Origin: Bromus sterilis
Lineage: Eukaryota > Streptophyta > Magnoliopsida > Poales > Poaceae
Length of the DNA stretch: 64,000 nt
Assembly (NCBI GenBank): GCA_950022295.1
Contig: OX465595.1
Location: forward strand, 223,165,770-223,229,769
Reading direction: 5' to 3'
Notes under the pieces: model-generated
Told to the model about the DNA's origin: nothing
Databases searched by the model: none
The model's input: only the letters and a program-made list of their open reading frames with translations
Shown: in pieces, positions 23,547-36,500 of the stretch
How positions within the stretch are numbered: the stretch's first letter is position 1
How the letters are laid out: every line of letters starts with the position of its first letter
Position numbers and translations under genes: made by a program

Positions 23547-23575
23547 CACTACAAGAAATATGCTAACTTGTGACC
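23547..23575 (+). repeat. CACTA left terminal inverted repeat
   Basis: 29 bp, starting CACTACAAGAAATATGC and ending TTGTGACC. It is an exact inverted match to 46523-46551. Confidence 0.95.
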
Positions 23576-24207
23576 CTACATATTGGTCACTAGAAGGTCA
23601 CTGTTCTTCATTTGTGACCTTTTTGTGACCAAAATCTGTTGGTCAAAAGCTGAGGGTCGCAAAGCGGACACCGTGACCTTTTTTTCTGAAATGGTCATAG
23701 AGGATTATAACCAAACCAAAGGTCGTAGATGTTGTGACCAATTGGTTTGGTCATTGGCTTATTGGCCAGGCCACGTCAGATCCAACGTGGCAACCTGACG
23801 TGGCAAAATAGCAAACAAATGAAAAGGACGTAGATTAGAATCAGCCTAGTCCAGTTGAGCCGTCTATATAGGCCGAGCCCAATAATTCAGCCCATTTAAT
23901 ATATATTTTTCCTTTCAATTTTGATTAGTTACATGGGCCAAGCCCAACAATTCGGCCTTATTTTTTGGAATGTGGCCTTTTTCGGTCAGCAGCTATAATT
24001 TTTTTTCACTCCACTAGGTGGGTCCCAATTGTCAGGTTCTGATAAGTGGGTCCAATTGCCAGCGCCATATTCTTCAGATTATATTTTTTAGTAAATTCAA
24101 TAATTACTTAAATCAAAACAGACAAAAAATAGAAGCAATGCTTCAAATAGGGTAAACCGCCAAACTTGGCACATTACAATCGAACATTGCTGATGTCAAG
24201 TTTACAA

Positions 24208-24300
24208 TCTATTCCCTCCGTTTCAAATTATATGAAGTTGGAGAACTATTTCGACCAGGTGAAAATACACTAAAATTAAAAGTGTACCCCTACTGAATCG
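24208..24300 (+). mobile_element. Possible partial Stowaway-type MITE
   Basis: ATTCCCTCCGTTTCAAATTA at about 24210 is the hallmark terminal sequence of grass Stowaway (Mariner-type) MITEs, followed by typical AGTTGGAGAACTATTT sequence. I do not find the matching inverted end, so it is at most a fragment. Confidence 0.35.
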
Positions 24301-25398
24301 TTATCTTCTACCTCTAGACATTTGAATTATAGATCTGCCTCGCTCGCCCACCCCCAGCAGGTACCAGATCGACTGCACCCGTGGCGCCGGCATGCCGGTG
24401 CTTTTGTCTTCGCAATTGTCCTTGCTGCCAAAGTGGCGCTCCAGCTGCTCCTCACCGCCACTTCACACTGCAAAATAGGCAGTGTAAATATAATGAACAA
24501 ATACTCAACTGCTTGCAAAATGAGAATAACTCAACTACTGCTAGCTGTAAAGGAGTCCTGAAATCAATACTCAACTGTCTTGCTGCAAAAATAAGGCTAC
24601 TTACAGTGAAAACCTACTCAAACCAAGGTTAAAATAGACAGTGCAAACCGGTACACTATTCGGTTTTTTAAGATGTAAAATAATATATATTTTCATAAAT
24701 ATGACAGTATATAAGTGAAACTGCAAATAAATTTAACATGGCAATTCAAAAATATATTTTCAGCCACAGCCAGCACCACGTGCATTGATACACGCATGCA
24801 TCAGCGATGATCCATCCATATATGCATCCATTAAGTCATCAACAGCAGGCATGACCACATGCATTGATGCATATTCAAGTATTTATCAATCAAACTATCA
24901 AGTATCAAGTACCAGGCTACCATTACCAGCCATCAGGCATATATCAAAGCAACCAAACTATAAACTTATCAAGTACCAGCAGCCACCAGGCAATGCATCA
25001 GTACACTGGTTTTTGAGTATTTGAAAATAAACACACATAGTCTCACTCATATGCATACAACAACATCACCACATGCATGCATGCATGCATCAACATAAAA
25101 GGTCTAGAAATGAATAAAGAGTTGCATACATGATTCATGCAAGAAATGAATAAAAAATCTGAAAATTAAGATGCAGAATGCGGTAGCAGATATGTGCAAC
25201 AACAACATACATGATACATCCATAGTCCATACACATATCTGAAAATTAAGACGCAGTAAGAGATATGTGCAGCAAAAATATGTAATCACTAATCACCCGC
25301 TCAGGGAAGCCTCCAGCCGGCGTACAAGCTACAGCCTACAAGGTACAAATGTACAATACATGTACAAGGAGAAGATATGAGGAGATGCTAACCGGAGC

Positions 25399-25619
25399 TC
25401 AGGGCAGGCCGCTGGCGTGGGGCGGGGAAGACTGGAGGCGGACTGGCGGTGGCGTTCCCGCGTGGGGCGTCATGGCGTGTCGGGCCGTCAGGCGCGTGGC
25501 TTCCATCTCCATGGCGATGGCGGCGGCGGTCAGGTTGAGAACTAAGAAGAGAAACAGGATCGGGATGGATTGAGATTGGGCGCCGCTCCACATCCACGCC
25601 TCCGTCGCCCAAATCCTGC
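25399..25619 (-). other. C-terminal part of a CACTA ORF split by G1
   Basis: Minus-strand open frame with RRIWATEAWMW, then a hydrophobic segment (SIPILFLFLVLNL) and a Pro/Ser-rich tail to a TGA at 25399-25401. The frame also runs backwards into the G1 LTR (to 25854), but that part belongs to G1. Removing G1 and one TSD joins it in frame to the segment at 42343-42430, giving about 102 codons. I recognise no family; it may be a captured exon or chance openness in GC-rich DNA. Confidence 0.35.
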
Positions 25620-25624
25620 GTTGT
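25620..25624. other. Left TSD of Gypsy G1 (GTTGT)
   Basis: GTTGT precedes the TGTCGGGACCC LTR start and recurs at 42343-42347, right after the GTGACA end. Confidence 0.9.
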
Positions 25625-28600
25625 TGTCGGGACCCGGTGTTAGCGTATGCAAGCCTCGCTACAACGAAATCATATGGAGAGCCGAGAACCGTACCCACTT
25701 GTCTAAGCAGACAAGGCCAAGCACAGAACGTTCTCGGAAAGCATCGAACGTGAGGGGCATCCCATCCAGGCCGGATGATCAACTGAAATGGTTCCTCATC
25801 GTCAGCACACAAATCTAAATGATATGGGTGGTGAACTCCCATACTCATAGACAAGTCTCCTCAACCATACTATCGATTGTATTATAACCCTTACATAGAC
25901 TTACTCCAGCCCGATCACTTAGTCGGGGTCTAGGGCGGGCTCGATCATACATCAAAATGTGCATGAGACAGAGTCTCGAACAATCGCATCGCGATGCCCC
26001 AAGCTGCGCACATCTAAGGGCCACTTGGTGTATAAAAGACCGCCAGCCAGATCACAACTAAGGTCTCGAAAACCCATACTAAGACATGCATGTTATAAAC
26101 ATACACGCAGCACACATGTCTAGTATGAACAGCAGGTATCATTGAAATTCTCTACAATGTATACATCTTTATTAATAACTCTTACAGAGTGCACACAGAG
26201 ATCACAAGTCTGTGATCCAACATTACATCAAACATGCGGAAGCAAAGTAGGTCTGAGTACATACAAGTTTAACAAATGGCTTAGAGAAGCGTTATCTAAA
26301 AACAAGCCCTCCACGAGGGAACCAGTCGTCTGACTGGGACTACACTAGCTTGGTCTTGGTCTGAGTCTTCAATCTTCGAGCTTCGGGTAGAAGCCACCAT
26401 CTGGTAGGTGGGTTCATCTAAAACATAGAATAAGCAAACGTGAGTACAAAGTCGTACTCAGCAAGACTTACGTAGGAACTATACTACTCATGCACATGTA
26501 TCAAGATAAAGGGAGGTGGATTTCACTTGCAGAAGTTCCAGCTTTGACTTGGCTAGTCCTGAACTACGAGTACCAGCCTTGAGGTAAGAAGCGTACACGA
26601 GTCCACTACATCTCCAACCAATTACACCACTATGGTTACTTCCTCGACTTCCCCACGAGGACCACACCATAGCATTCACGCTTATCTTGCGAGTTTTAGA
26701 ACTATCTAGTTTAAGTTGTCTAATAATCGAGCACAGCTCTCCAAGTAGTCCCTTACCGCGGACGAGGCTATTCGAATAGTTTATTAACCCTGCAGAGGTG
26801 TACCGCTACACACACACACTCATAAGTTACCGCCTGGGAGTGGGACCCTTCAAGCGGGTACCGGCGAGGTTGTTGCCACAACACTTCGCCCACAACTCCG
26901 TTCTAGTCAAGAGAGTTGCCTATCTGAGGGGGATCTGTATGGAAGTCCGGCCGAGGTTCCAGTATAGCCTCAAACGATGTGTGCAGGGTCCCAAGCCGGT
27001 CTTGAAAAGCCATTCATCCACTTCGCAGACCGTGCCACAGCCCTACCAAAACTCCGAACTAATGCGACTCCTGGGGTTCGAACGGGGTGAGGTACTAGGT
27101 CGAGAGGGGTCAGTGAGCCCAATGTGTGGTTGTACTCTTCTTCTTGGATCACCACACAAGAACTCGGACTTAAGGCGGTGTTCAACGAGACAACCCACTG
27201 TGTACTCCTACACAGCCTCTCATTGTTCACCTTGTATTAGGGTAGATTCACCAACACAGTTTCACTTTCATCAACACCCTGTTCACTATCATCCCGACTC
27301 ACATCAAAAGCAACCTCCTTGTAAACTCTAAGCATGCAATAAGCAGCAACAGTTGCAGGGGCCACATGATATCAAGCAACTCCTACATCTGCTAGGATTG
27401 TGGTTTGCTTACTACTGTGAGAAGATGATAGGTCATGCAAAGGATATGGGTTCAACTATGCGGTAGAAACGTTATCATGGTGATCATCCTAAATAATGCA
27501 TAAGCGAGACATGAGAGGGAAGTGGGATTTTATCGACATGATCAAAGGGGGTTTGCTTGCCTTGTTGACGGGGATCAGTCACGGGGTCTTCAACGAAGTG
27601 GGTGAACTCGGGTTCCGGCTCCACTTCTATCAGCAACATGACAATCATAGGATAAACATAATGTACAATGCACAATCACATGAATAAGATTGTAATGGTG
27701 ATGTTCATGGTGATGATGTGTTGAGCATTTCATTTAAAAGGAGTATATTGCATTTGAGTTGCAAATTCAAAGTCCATTTGATTTATCGATGAATTTCAAA
27801 TGCATTTGAATGCATGAAAGTTCATTTGAAAAGGTTGATCATGAAGTGATGTTGTATAGTTGGAACAATGTCTCTGATGTGTGGATGAATCCATCTAAAA
27901 TAAGTGTGTTGCAAAGTCATTTGCAAATTCACTCCAAAATTGAATTCAATTTAAAGTCATATGGATGTTTGCCACTGTTCACCCAATTGAAATTGGTCAA
28001 ACATACAAACAAAGTCCATATTCAGAATCCTTATATTTTTCTGATAATTTTTGAAATATTATTTGTCCAATTTGGAGTTAATATGAATTTTCTATGATTT
28101 ATTAAAGTTTGGCTAATTTTCTTGATTTTCTGTAATTCATAAATTCATTTCTAATTTTCTGGAATTGATTTATTGCATCATGCTGATGTAGGGGTGATGT
28201 CACAGGGGGGCTGACAACAGGGGCCCACCTATAAGTCTCAGTGGGGGTTAAGCCCTATTAGATTAAACTAACAGTGGTTAGTTAGTAGCTAGGGCCCACT
28301 GGTCAGTGGGTGTAGGGTTAGCTAAGGGGGGTGATTAGGTTAGCTCTAATGTCCGGCTTGACGTTGGCGGCTGTGTACGCGGCGGCGCCTCGCCGGAGTT
28401 GCCTACAGGCCACGGGAGACTACGGGGAGGGCACTGGAGTGTGCCTCGCGCGCTCCCGCATCAAGTGGAGCCAACAGGGGGTCTTGGGGACGCTCCAGTG
28501 CACGACGGCTTCAACCGTGGCGGCGGCCGGAGCTACTGGAGAGGGGGGGCACGGGTTACGGGCTACGGCGAGAGGCGCGAAGGGGCTGGGTCGAACGGGG

Positions 28601-29556
28601 AGCTCACCCTGGTGCTAATGGAGCCGACGGGGAGGCTGAAGGGTGGCCGGACGGGGTGGAATCGCTCGCCGGTGTCCACTGTGCCCGGCGGCAAGACCTT
28701 GAAACTGACGTCGTCTCCGGGGCCGTTCGAGCTCGATTGAGAGCGGGGATCGATGAAGGTGACAGCGGCGGGTCTTATGGACACGGTGGCTCGCCGCGAG
28801 GGGCACGGTGGCCACGCGAGTGCGGCGGCGCAGCGAGACCGAGCGCTCGGATGCGGTGAGAAACCGGCGAGAGAGAGAGAGCTAGAGGGAGCAGGGAGAG
28901 GGGGAGAAGTGCTGCGGGGCTCTGGGCGTCTCCGTGGCACGCTTAGGAGGAGGGGGAGGCTTTGGAAGCGCCTTGGTGGCCACGGCGGCGTCGCCGGCTC
29001 CCTCCCAGCTCGCCACCGAGCTGGTTGAGGAAGACGACAAGGGGGCTGGGTGGTGGGCTGGGCCAGCTCGGCCGTGGGGGCTTAAGTTGGGCCAGATGCC
29101 CAGTAAACCCCTTTTGTTTTTCTTTCATTTTTCTTTTCTGTTAATTTGTTTTGCCCTAGTAATTAAATACCTAGGCAATTTATAAAATGCCCAAAACTTT
29201 TATGTGGACTTGTAATATAAATAACTAGCCACTCACAAGTTTGGGAGATTTTTGAAATTCAAACAATTTGAATTTCAACTCAAATAGGGGTATTATTTAA
29301 TTTCCAAGCCCTGTTTGGAATATTTGAAAAATCTTGGTGCATGCAGTGGGACCCACTTCACTTTATATGTGATCATGCATATTTATAAGAATTTTCAAAA
29401 ATACCAGAGGAATTTTTGGAAGAAATTTTTGTTTGGCCATTTAAGTAAAAAATTTTAGGGCTTTTCTTTTCCCCAGTTTTGAATTTCTTTTGAAATTTTC
29501 ACATGATGCAAAGGCGTAAGATTACCCTAGCACATACCTAACTTGGGGTTGTGACA
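25625..29556 (-). repeat. G1 3' LTR (LTR A)
   Basis: Ends TGTCGGGACCC / GTTGTGACA. The interior includes the shared Gypsy island (about 26755-26820), a GC-rich block (28330-29060) and AT-rich ends. A 177-codon + strand frame (26798-27331) is antisense to the element and is repeated in LTR C only because the LTRs are copies; I do not regard it as a gene. Confidence 0.92.
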
Positions 29557-30736
29557 ACTCGCCCCCACTCAAAAGAATCTCGTCCCGAGATTCAGAAGTC
29601 TGCGGGAGGAAGGAGGGGTACTCGGTACTGAGACGGTCTTCTCTTTCCCACGTGGCTTCTTTCTCAGAGAGGTGTGACCACTGAACTTTCGGAAACTTGA
29701 TCTTCTTTCGGCGAGTGACACGCTCTGCTGAATCAAGAACACGAACATGGTATTCTCGATAAGAAAGGTCATCTTGGAGATCAAGCGTTTCATGGTCGAC
29801 TTCGCGGATGGGGTCCTTGAAGCAACGCTTGAGTTGTGACACATGGAATACATCATGTACTCGGGAAAGGTGCGGGGGTAGTTCAACTTGGTAGGCAACT
29901 TCTCCACGTTTAGCAAGAATGCGGAAAGGTCCGATGTAACGTTGGGCCAACTTGCCTTTGATACCGAATCGTTGGGTTCCCTTCAAAGGAGTAACCCGAA
30001 GGTAAGCCTTCTCATCCAGGTTGTAGCTCTCTTGCCTATGATGACGATCATAGTAGATTTTCTGACGAGACTGAGCTGCTTTCAATTGATCACGAACAAT
30101 GCGAACTTGCTCTTTTGCTTCCTTGATCATATCCGGTCCAAAGAATTGTCTTTCACTGGTTTCTGACCAGTTTAGGGGTGTTCGACATCGTCGTCCATAT
30201 AGGAGTTCAAAAGGAGCCATGTTCAGACTAGATTGAAAACTATTGTTATAAGCAAATTCGGCAAATGGAAGAGACTTCTCCCAATTCTTTCCGAATGATA
30301 TAACACAAGCTCTGACCATGCTTTCAAGAATTTGGTTAACCCTTTCGACTTGAACGCTAGACTGAGGATGGAAAGCTGTACTAAAGGAGAGATGAGTTCC
30401 CAAAGCATGTTGGAAGCTTCCCCAAAATCTAGAGGTGAAAAGGCTACCACGATCAGAATTGATTTCCAAAGGAACACCATGAAGAGACACAATTCTAGAG
30501 ACATACAAGTATGCTAACTGGCTAGCAGTTATAGACTCGCGAACTGGAAGGAAGTGTGCAACTTTGGAAAGGCGGTCAATGACCACGAAGATGGCATCTT
30601 TTCCTTTCTGGGTTTTTGGAAAGCCGGTGATGAAGTCCATACCGACTTTGTCCCATTTCCACTCTGTAATAGGCAAAGGTTGAAGTGTGCCAGCAGGTCT
30701 TTGGTGTTCTGCCTTAATGCGACGACAAACATCACA
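29522..30736 (-). pseudogene. G1 pol, C-terminal part: integrase core and chromodomain
   Basis: In the same frame as the upstream pol, after the stop at 30737-30739. The zinc-finger cysteines (CDVC) come first, then IKAEHQRPAG and PITEWKWDKVGMDFITGFP (first catalytic Asp), EINSDRGSLFTSRFW (second Asp) and HPQSSVQVERVNQ (Glu). Then GRRCRTPLNWSE and the GPFRI...VHDVFHVSQLKRC tail are followed by a chromodomain-like end (RVTRRKKIKFPKVQW..EATWERED), which in chromoviruses is linked to heterochromatin targeting. The frame has no stop before the polypurine tract: it reads through it (DEILLSGGELS) and ends inside the LTR at 29522, so the native stop has probably been lost or shifted. Confidence 0.9.
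29558..29570 (-). other. Polypurine tract of G1
   Basis: On the minus strand GAGTGGGGGCGAG lies just before the 3' LTR start TGTCACAACCCC. It primes plus-strand synthesis. Confidence 0.75.
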
Positions 30737-33517
30737 TTAGGCAACAAATCGAGCAATGTCTCTCTTCATCCTAGTCCACCAAAATCTCTGGCGTAGATCT
30801 CGGTACATTTTTGTGCTACCGGGATGAATTGAGAGGGGTGTGTCATGGGATTCTTTGAGGATGAGTTGCCTTAGATCTCTATTCTTAGGTACTACCAAAC
30901 GATTTCCAAAGAATACCATTCCTTTACTATCTGTGGAGAAACATTTAGCAACTCCGCTAGAAATGTTCTCCTTGATCCGGCGAACACCTCGTGCACGCCT
31001 TTGGGCAACTACAATTTGATCCTCAAGAGTTGGTTTCGCCACCAATGTAGAAAGATAGCCATGAGGAACAATCTCAAGATTGAGCTTTCGAAATTCCTCA
31101 TGAAGAAGTGGTTGATACTGTTGTAACATGAGGTTGTTACAATACGACTTACGACTTAGTGCATCAACCATGACATTAGCTTTGCCTGGGGTGTAAGAAA
31201 TTCCTAAGTCATAATCTTTTATTAACTCAATCCAGCGTCTTTGCCTGAGATTAAGATCTGGCTGGGTGAATATATATTTGAGGCTTTGGTTGTCGGAATA
31301 GATCTCACAATGATTACCAAGGAGGTAATGTCGCCAAGTTGTTAGGGAATGAACTACGGCAGCGAGTTCAAGATCATGGGTAGGATAGTTCTCTTCATGT
31401 GGACGCAACTTGCGTGAAGCGTAAGCTACCACATGTCTATCTTGCATAAGTATGCATCCTAACCCTTGCCGTGAGGCGTCACAAAAGATCTCGAAATCTT
31501 TTTTGGTGTCTGGAGGCGCAAGTACGGGTGCAGAAGTCAATCTTCTTTTCAGCTCTTGAAAGCTTTCCTCGCACTTGGGAGTCCATTGGAATTTCTTATC
31601 TTTCTTGAGGAGTTCAGTTAGAGGCTTTGCAACTTTAGAAAAGTTCTCGACGAAGCGGAGGAAATAGCTTGCTAAGCCAAGAAAACTCCTAACTTGCTTA
31701 ATCGATTCAGGTGGAGTCCAGTCAAGGACGACCTGAACTCTCTCGGGATTCACAGCAATTCCTTTTGCAGAAATCACGTGGCCTAAATAGGTCACTTCTG
31801 GTAGCCAAAATTCACACTTGGAGAATTTAGCATACAGGCGATGCTCTCTAAGTTTCATCAATACCAGCCTTAGGTGTTCGTCATGTTCTTCTTCGTTCTT
31901 CGAGTAGATGAGAATGTCATCGAGATAAACCACAAAATTTTTATCTAAGTACTCCATTAAGATCGAATTCATCATGCGTGAGAAAGTGGCGGGGGCATTG
32001 GTTAAACCAAAGGACATGATGGTGTACTCGTAAAGACCATAACGAGTAGTAAAATTTGTTTTGGGAATGTCCTCGTTTCGGATTTTGATTTGATGATAAC
32101 CTAATCTCAAATCCATCTTGGAGAAGACAGAGGATCCTGCAAGTTGATCATAAAGATAATTGATCCTGGGCAGTGGGTACTTGTTCTTTATCGTCGCTAA
32201 ATTTAGCGGGCGATAGTCTACGCACATCCTTTCTGTTCCATCTTTCTTCGTTACGAACAGAACGGGGCAACCCCATGGCGATGAGCTAGGGCGGATGAAT
32301 CCTTTTTCCAACAAAGCTTCAAGTTGGGTTTTAAGCTCAGCTAACTCACGTGGGGCCATTTTGTATGGGCGTTTGGAAATTGGTGCGGTTTCTGGGGCAA
32401 GATCCACTATGAACTCTACACATCTGTTGGGTGGCATGCCCGGCAGCTCTTCAGGAAAGACATTCGGGAAGTCACGAACCACCGGAACATCTTCAAGGTC
32501 GGGAAGGGGAAGCACATTCACAGAATGCACCTGGGTTCTTGTTCTTGGCGAGGAATAAGCTATTGTCTGGCCTGAAGGATGTGTAAGTCTAATTGACTTG
32601 GATTTACAACCAAGAAAAGCATGTTGTCTTGATAACCAATCCATACCAAGGATGACATCAATGTCTGAAGACTTGAGGGCTATGAGTGAAGCAAGGAATA
32701 CTAAACCCTCAATTGCAATTTGATTGCCATGGCTTACTCTATTAGTTTGCCACTTTGAACCAAGAGTTTGAATGATCATAGGGGTGAACATTTCTTCAAA
32801 GGATACATCATGCCGAAGTGCATAACTCTCCGACATGAATGAGTGAGAAGCTCCTGGGTCGAAAAGAAAAGAAGTGGGGACAAAATTGACTGGGAGCGTA
32901 CCAAGAATGACGTCAGAAGTACTATCAGTTTCCTCAACTGAGATTTGGTTCACACGTCCAAGATTTTCTGAGGTGGATGGCTTGGCAGTGGAAACCTTCG
33001 GGGGTGGCTTGGCACGAACATTGGGGTTTCCTTTGGCATGGGGTGGAGCATTTTGATCGACGGGGCACTCACGAGAATAGTGACCAGGCTGGCCACATCT
33101 GAAGCAGGCTCCAAAGATAGTGCGGGGAGCTGGGTTGTTTGGTGGAGCTGGTGGACGAGGCGGCACAAGGGATGGCCTCGGTGGGTTGTTTTGGTGGATC
33201 AAACTGTTAGGAATCCAGATCATGCGCTTCTGAGGGCGTGAACTGGAAGAAGGGGCATGCTCAAGAGCATGCTTGCGAGACTTCTCGAAAACTTCATTGC
33301 CATGCTCAGCTCTGAAGGATCTGTTGACTAAATCCTCAAAGGTGGCAAACTCAAGGAGGTTGAGATCATGACGAAGGATGGGGATAAGTCCCTTGCGGAA
33401 CCTTGCCTGCTTTCTGGCATCGGTGGTGATCTCGTCTTGGGCATAACGAGCAAGACGGTTGAATTCCCTCACATACTCATGAATGGACATCTCTCCTTGA
33501 TTCAGATTGCAGAACTC
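30737..33517 (-). pseudogene. G1 gag C-terminus and pol: PR, RT, RNase H, integrase zinc finger
   Basis: One long minus-strand frame. Capsid sequence (GEMSIHEYVREFNRLARYA) leads to an intact CCHC knuckle CFRCGQPGHYSREC (about 33067-33108). In the protease, the active site reads LFDPGASHSF (about 32850), so the usual DSG is DPG and the enzyme is probably impaired. RT has PISKRPYKMAP, DLRLGYHQIKI and the catalytic YLDD in VVYLDDILIYSK (about 31910-31945). RNase H has IFCDASRQGLGC and HDLELAAVVHSL. The integrase HHCC finger starts HPGSTKMYRDLRQRF. A TAA at 30737-30739 stops the frame just before the two finger cysteines. The frame upstream of 33517 enters the solo LTR. Confidence 0.9.
33513..33517. 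other. Left TSD of the solo LTR (AACTC)
   Basis: AACTC directly precedes TGTCAGAACCCC and is repeated at 37462-37466 after CCCGACA. Confidence 0.9.
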
Positions 33518-36500
33518 TGTCAGAACCCCAACTAGGGTAAGTGCTAGGGTTTGTTTGTGTCTTTGCATCATGCAAAAATTCAAAGGAAATTCAAAAATGG
33601 GGAAGCAGAAAGCCCTGAGAATTTAATTCAAATAGCCAGAGAAAAATCTTTTTCCAAAAATCTTTTGAACATTTGGAAAATTCCTATAAATGTTGCTGAT
33701 CATTTTAAAAGTGGTTTGGGATCAATCCCATGCACATGGAATTTTCTAATATTCAAACAGTGGCTTTGGAAATTAAAATAACCCTATTTGAATTGAAATT
33801 CAAAATATGTTGAATTTCAAAAATGCTCAAATTCTATATGTGGCTAGCTACTGGTCACCTAGTATTTATAAAGTATTTGGGCATTTTACAAAATTGCTCT
33901 GCTATTTTTATTTGGGGCAAAACAAATAAACAGAGAAAGAAATAACAGAAGAAAAGAAAAAGGAAAAGCAAGCCCACCCGGCCAGGCCGCAGGTCCAACT
34001 CACTCCTTCCCCGGCCCAAGCCCACGAACCTTGTCGTCTTCCTCAACCAGCTCGGTGGCGAGCTGGGAGGAAGCCGGCGATGCCAGCGCGACGACGTGGC
34101 CCTTCTAGGCCTCTGCGAAGCCCCTACTCGCGCCACGCAGCTCGTCCAGGAGCCCCGCACCCTTTCCCCCTCCTCTGGATTCCTCCCTGCCTCTCTCCCC
34201 CGTGAATCCAGCGCCGCCCGAAGCCCAGCCGGAGCACGCCGCCGTGCAGCGCATGGCCAACGACCTCCTCTCGCCGAGCTAAAGTGTCCAGACGCGCCGC
34301 CGCCATCGTCTTCGTCGACTCCCGCAGTCAATTGAGCCCAAGGACGCCGACAACAACGACTGCTTCAAGTTCTTTGCCGCTGGCCGCCGTGGAGCTCGTC
34401 GACGAATTCGTCGTCTCTAGCCCTTCCTCGACCTCCCCGTCGGCTCCGTTCATTTCACGGTGAGCTCGCGCCGTTTTCCCCTCAAGTTTTAGCGCCCCTC
34501 CTTCCTCCTAGCCCGATTTGCCATGAACGCCGAGAAGAACCGCCGCTATGGACGACGGCGACGCTGCTCCCCTTCCCTTCTTCCTCGCCCGTGACGTGCA
34601 CCGTGATCCCCAGCTTCCCAGCTTCGCAACGCCACACTCCCCGGTCAAAAGCACGCTCCAGAGCGCCATCCCGACAACGCCCGAGCCGCAGCCTCCGCCT
34701 CCATCGACGCCGGCGACGCTCCAATCCTCCCCGAGCTCGCCTGCTTGTCCAGGAGGATGCGCGGGAGCTCCACGGTTCGTCTGGTCGTCGCGGCGGCCGT
34801 TTTGGTGCCCGGTTTTGTCCTCCCAAGCTCGCCGGTCTCTCTGACCTCGCCGGCGACTCGCCGGAGTTGACCACGGCGACGTGGCAGCGATTAGGGTCCT
34901 AACCACCTGGGTTAGTTGACCCAGGTCACTGACCAGTGGGTCCCTAGCCCCTCTAATTACCTCTGTTAGCTTAATCTAACAGGGTTTTAACCCGGAGAGG
35001 CTGACCAGTGGGGCCCCTTGTCAGTTTGACTCGGGTCAAACCCCCCCTGACGCCAGCATGACACCACAGTGACGCATTAATCCCTTTTCCAAATTAAAGA
35101 AATTCCAGAAAATTGTTTAAACTTGGGAAATTCATAACTAATTCATTCTAACTCCAAATATAACAAATAATATGTCTAAAAATATCAGAAAAATCCAAGG
35201 ATTATGAATATGGGCTCTGTTTTCATGTTTGACCATTTTAAAATGGGTGAACAGTGCAAAACCTCCATATGGCTTTAATTCAAAATCAAATTTGAAGCAC
35301 AATTGCAAATGACTTTGCATTTGACTTCTTTTAAATGGAATTGTAACCACATTGTGACCAAGAACATCACCATTTCAATATTGATCATGTGTTTGATGCA
35401 TTGAAAATAAATTTATACCATTGTTTGATTGTTTGCTTGATAGACGTGCAACTGGAATCGGAGGCCACCCCCTTCGTTGAAGACCCCGTTATCGAACCTC
35501 GTCAGCAAGGCAAGCAAACCCCATTGATCATGTCTATAAAATCCCAATTCCCTCTCAGTCTCGCTTATGCATGTTTAGGAGATCACTTTGTATCGATTCT
35601 ACCGCATAGTTGAACCCATATCCGATGCATGACCTATCATCTTCTCACAGTAGTAAGCAAACCAAAATCCTAGCTGACATAGGAGTTGTTTGATATCATG
35701 AAGCCCCTGCAACTATTACATCTTATTGCATGCTTAGTGTTACATGAGTTTGCTTTTGATGTGAGTCGGGATGATGGTGAACATGGTGTTGATGAAAGTG
35801 AAACTGTGTCGGTGAATCCACCCTAATACAAGGTGAACGATGAGAGGCTGTGTAGGAGTACACAGTGGGTTGTCTCGTTGAACACTGCCTTAGGCATTGA
35901 GTTCTTGTATGGTAATCCAAGACAAAGCGTACAACCACACATTGGGCTCACTGACCCCTCTCGGCCTAGTACCTTGATCCGTGTCGACGTCCAGGAGTCA
36001 CATTAGTTCGGGCTTTCCATTTGACATGTGCATATAAAAAGAACGAAGGAAGTGGTTGCATCATCCTAGATATGTGGGTGCACCTGTGAGGGAAGGAAAA
36101 CCATCTGCTAAAGGTGGCGTCTCGGTCACCTACATTGTCTGAGTCCGTTTCGTTGATCCGGCCGGGCTCTCGAGCGGTAGCAACTCAGGTAGTCGACTCC
36201 TGGAATAGAACGGTTGTGAGCGAAGTGTCGTGGTGAAAATCTTCGCTGTCACCTCTTGAACGGTGGCGAGAGTTAGCGGTAACCGATGGTCATGTTTGTG
36301 TAGTTTACACCCTTGCAAGGTTAACAAAACTATTCGAATAGCCGCGTCCGCGGTTAAGGACTACTTGGAACCTGTACCTGATTATTAGACAACTTGAATG
36401 GATACTTATAAAATCCGCAAGATAAGCGTGAGTGCTATGGTGTGCTTCTTCGTGGGAAGTCGAGGAAGTAACCATAGTGGAGTATTGGTTGGAGATGTAG

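Larger units (their letters stand above)
23576..25619. other. CACTA left arm
   Basis: The first 200 bp carry many TGTGACC/GGTCAC subterminal repeats (for example near 23584, 23620, 23672, 23731). About 23860-24200 is AT-rich with GGCCCAAGCCCA-type words. About 24210-24300 resembles a partial Stowaway end. 24640-25300 is AT-rich low-complexity sequence including a (CATG)n run at about 25074-25092. 25380-25619 is GC-rich and holds the C-terminal half of a minus-strand ORF that continues past G1 at 42343-42430. Confidence 0.7.

Noticed and set aside
26798..27331. 177-codon + strand ORF, with a 198-codon relative at 39588-40184
   Set aside because: Both lie in the LTRs of G1, antisense to the element. 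Their similarity follows from LTR duplication, and no known domain is seen.
28331..29028. Several overlapping GC-rich ORFs on both strands (repeated at 41121-41861)
   Set aside because: Openness is due to high GC content in the LTR; Gly/Arg/Pro low-complexity translations occur in competing frames.
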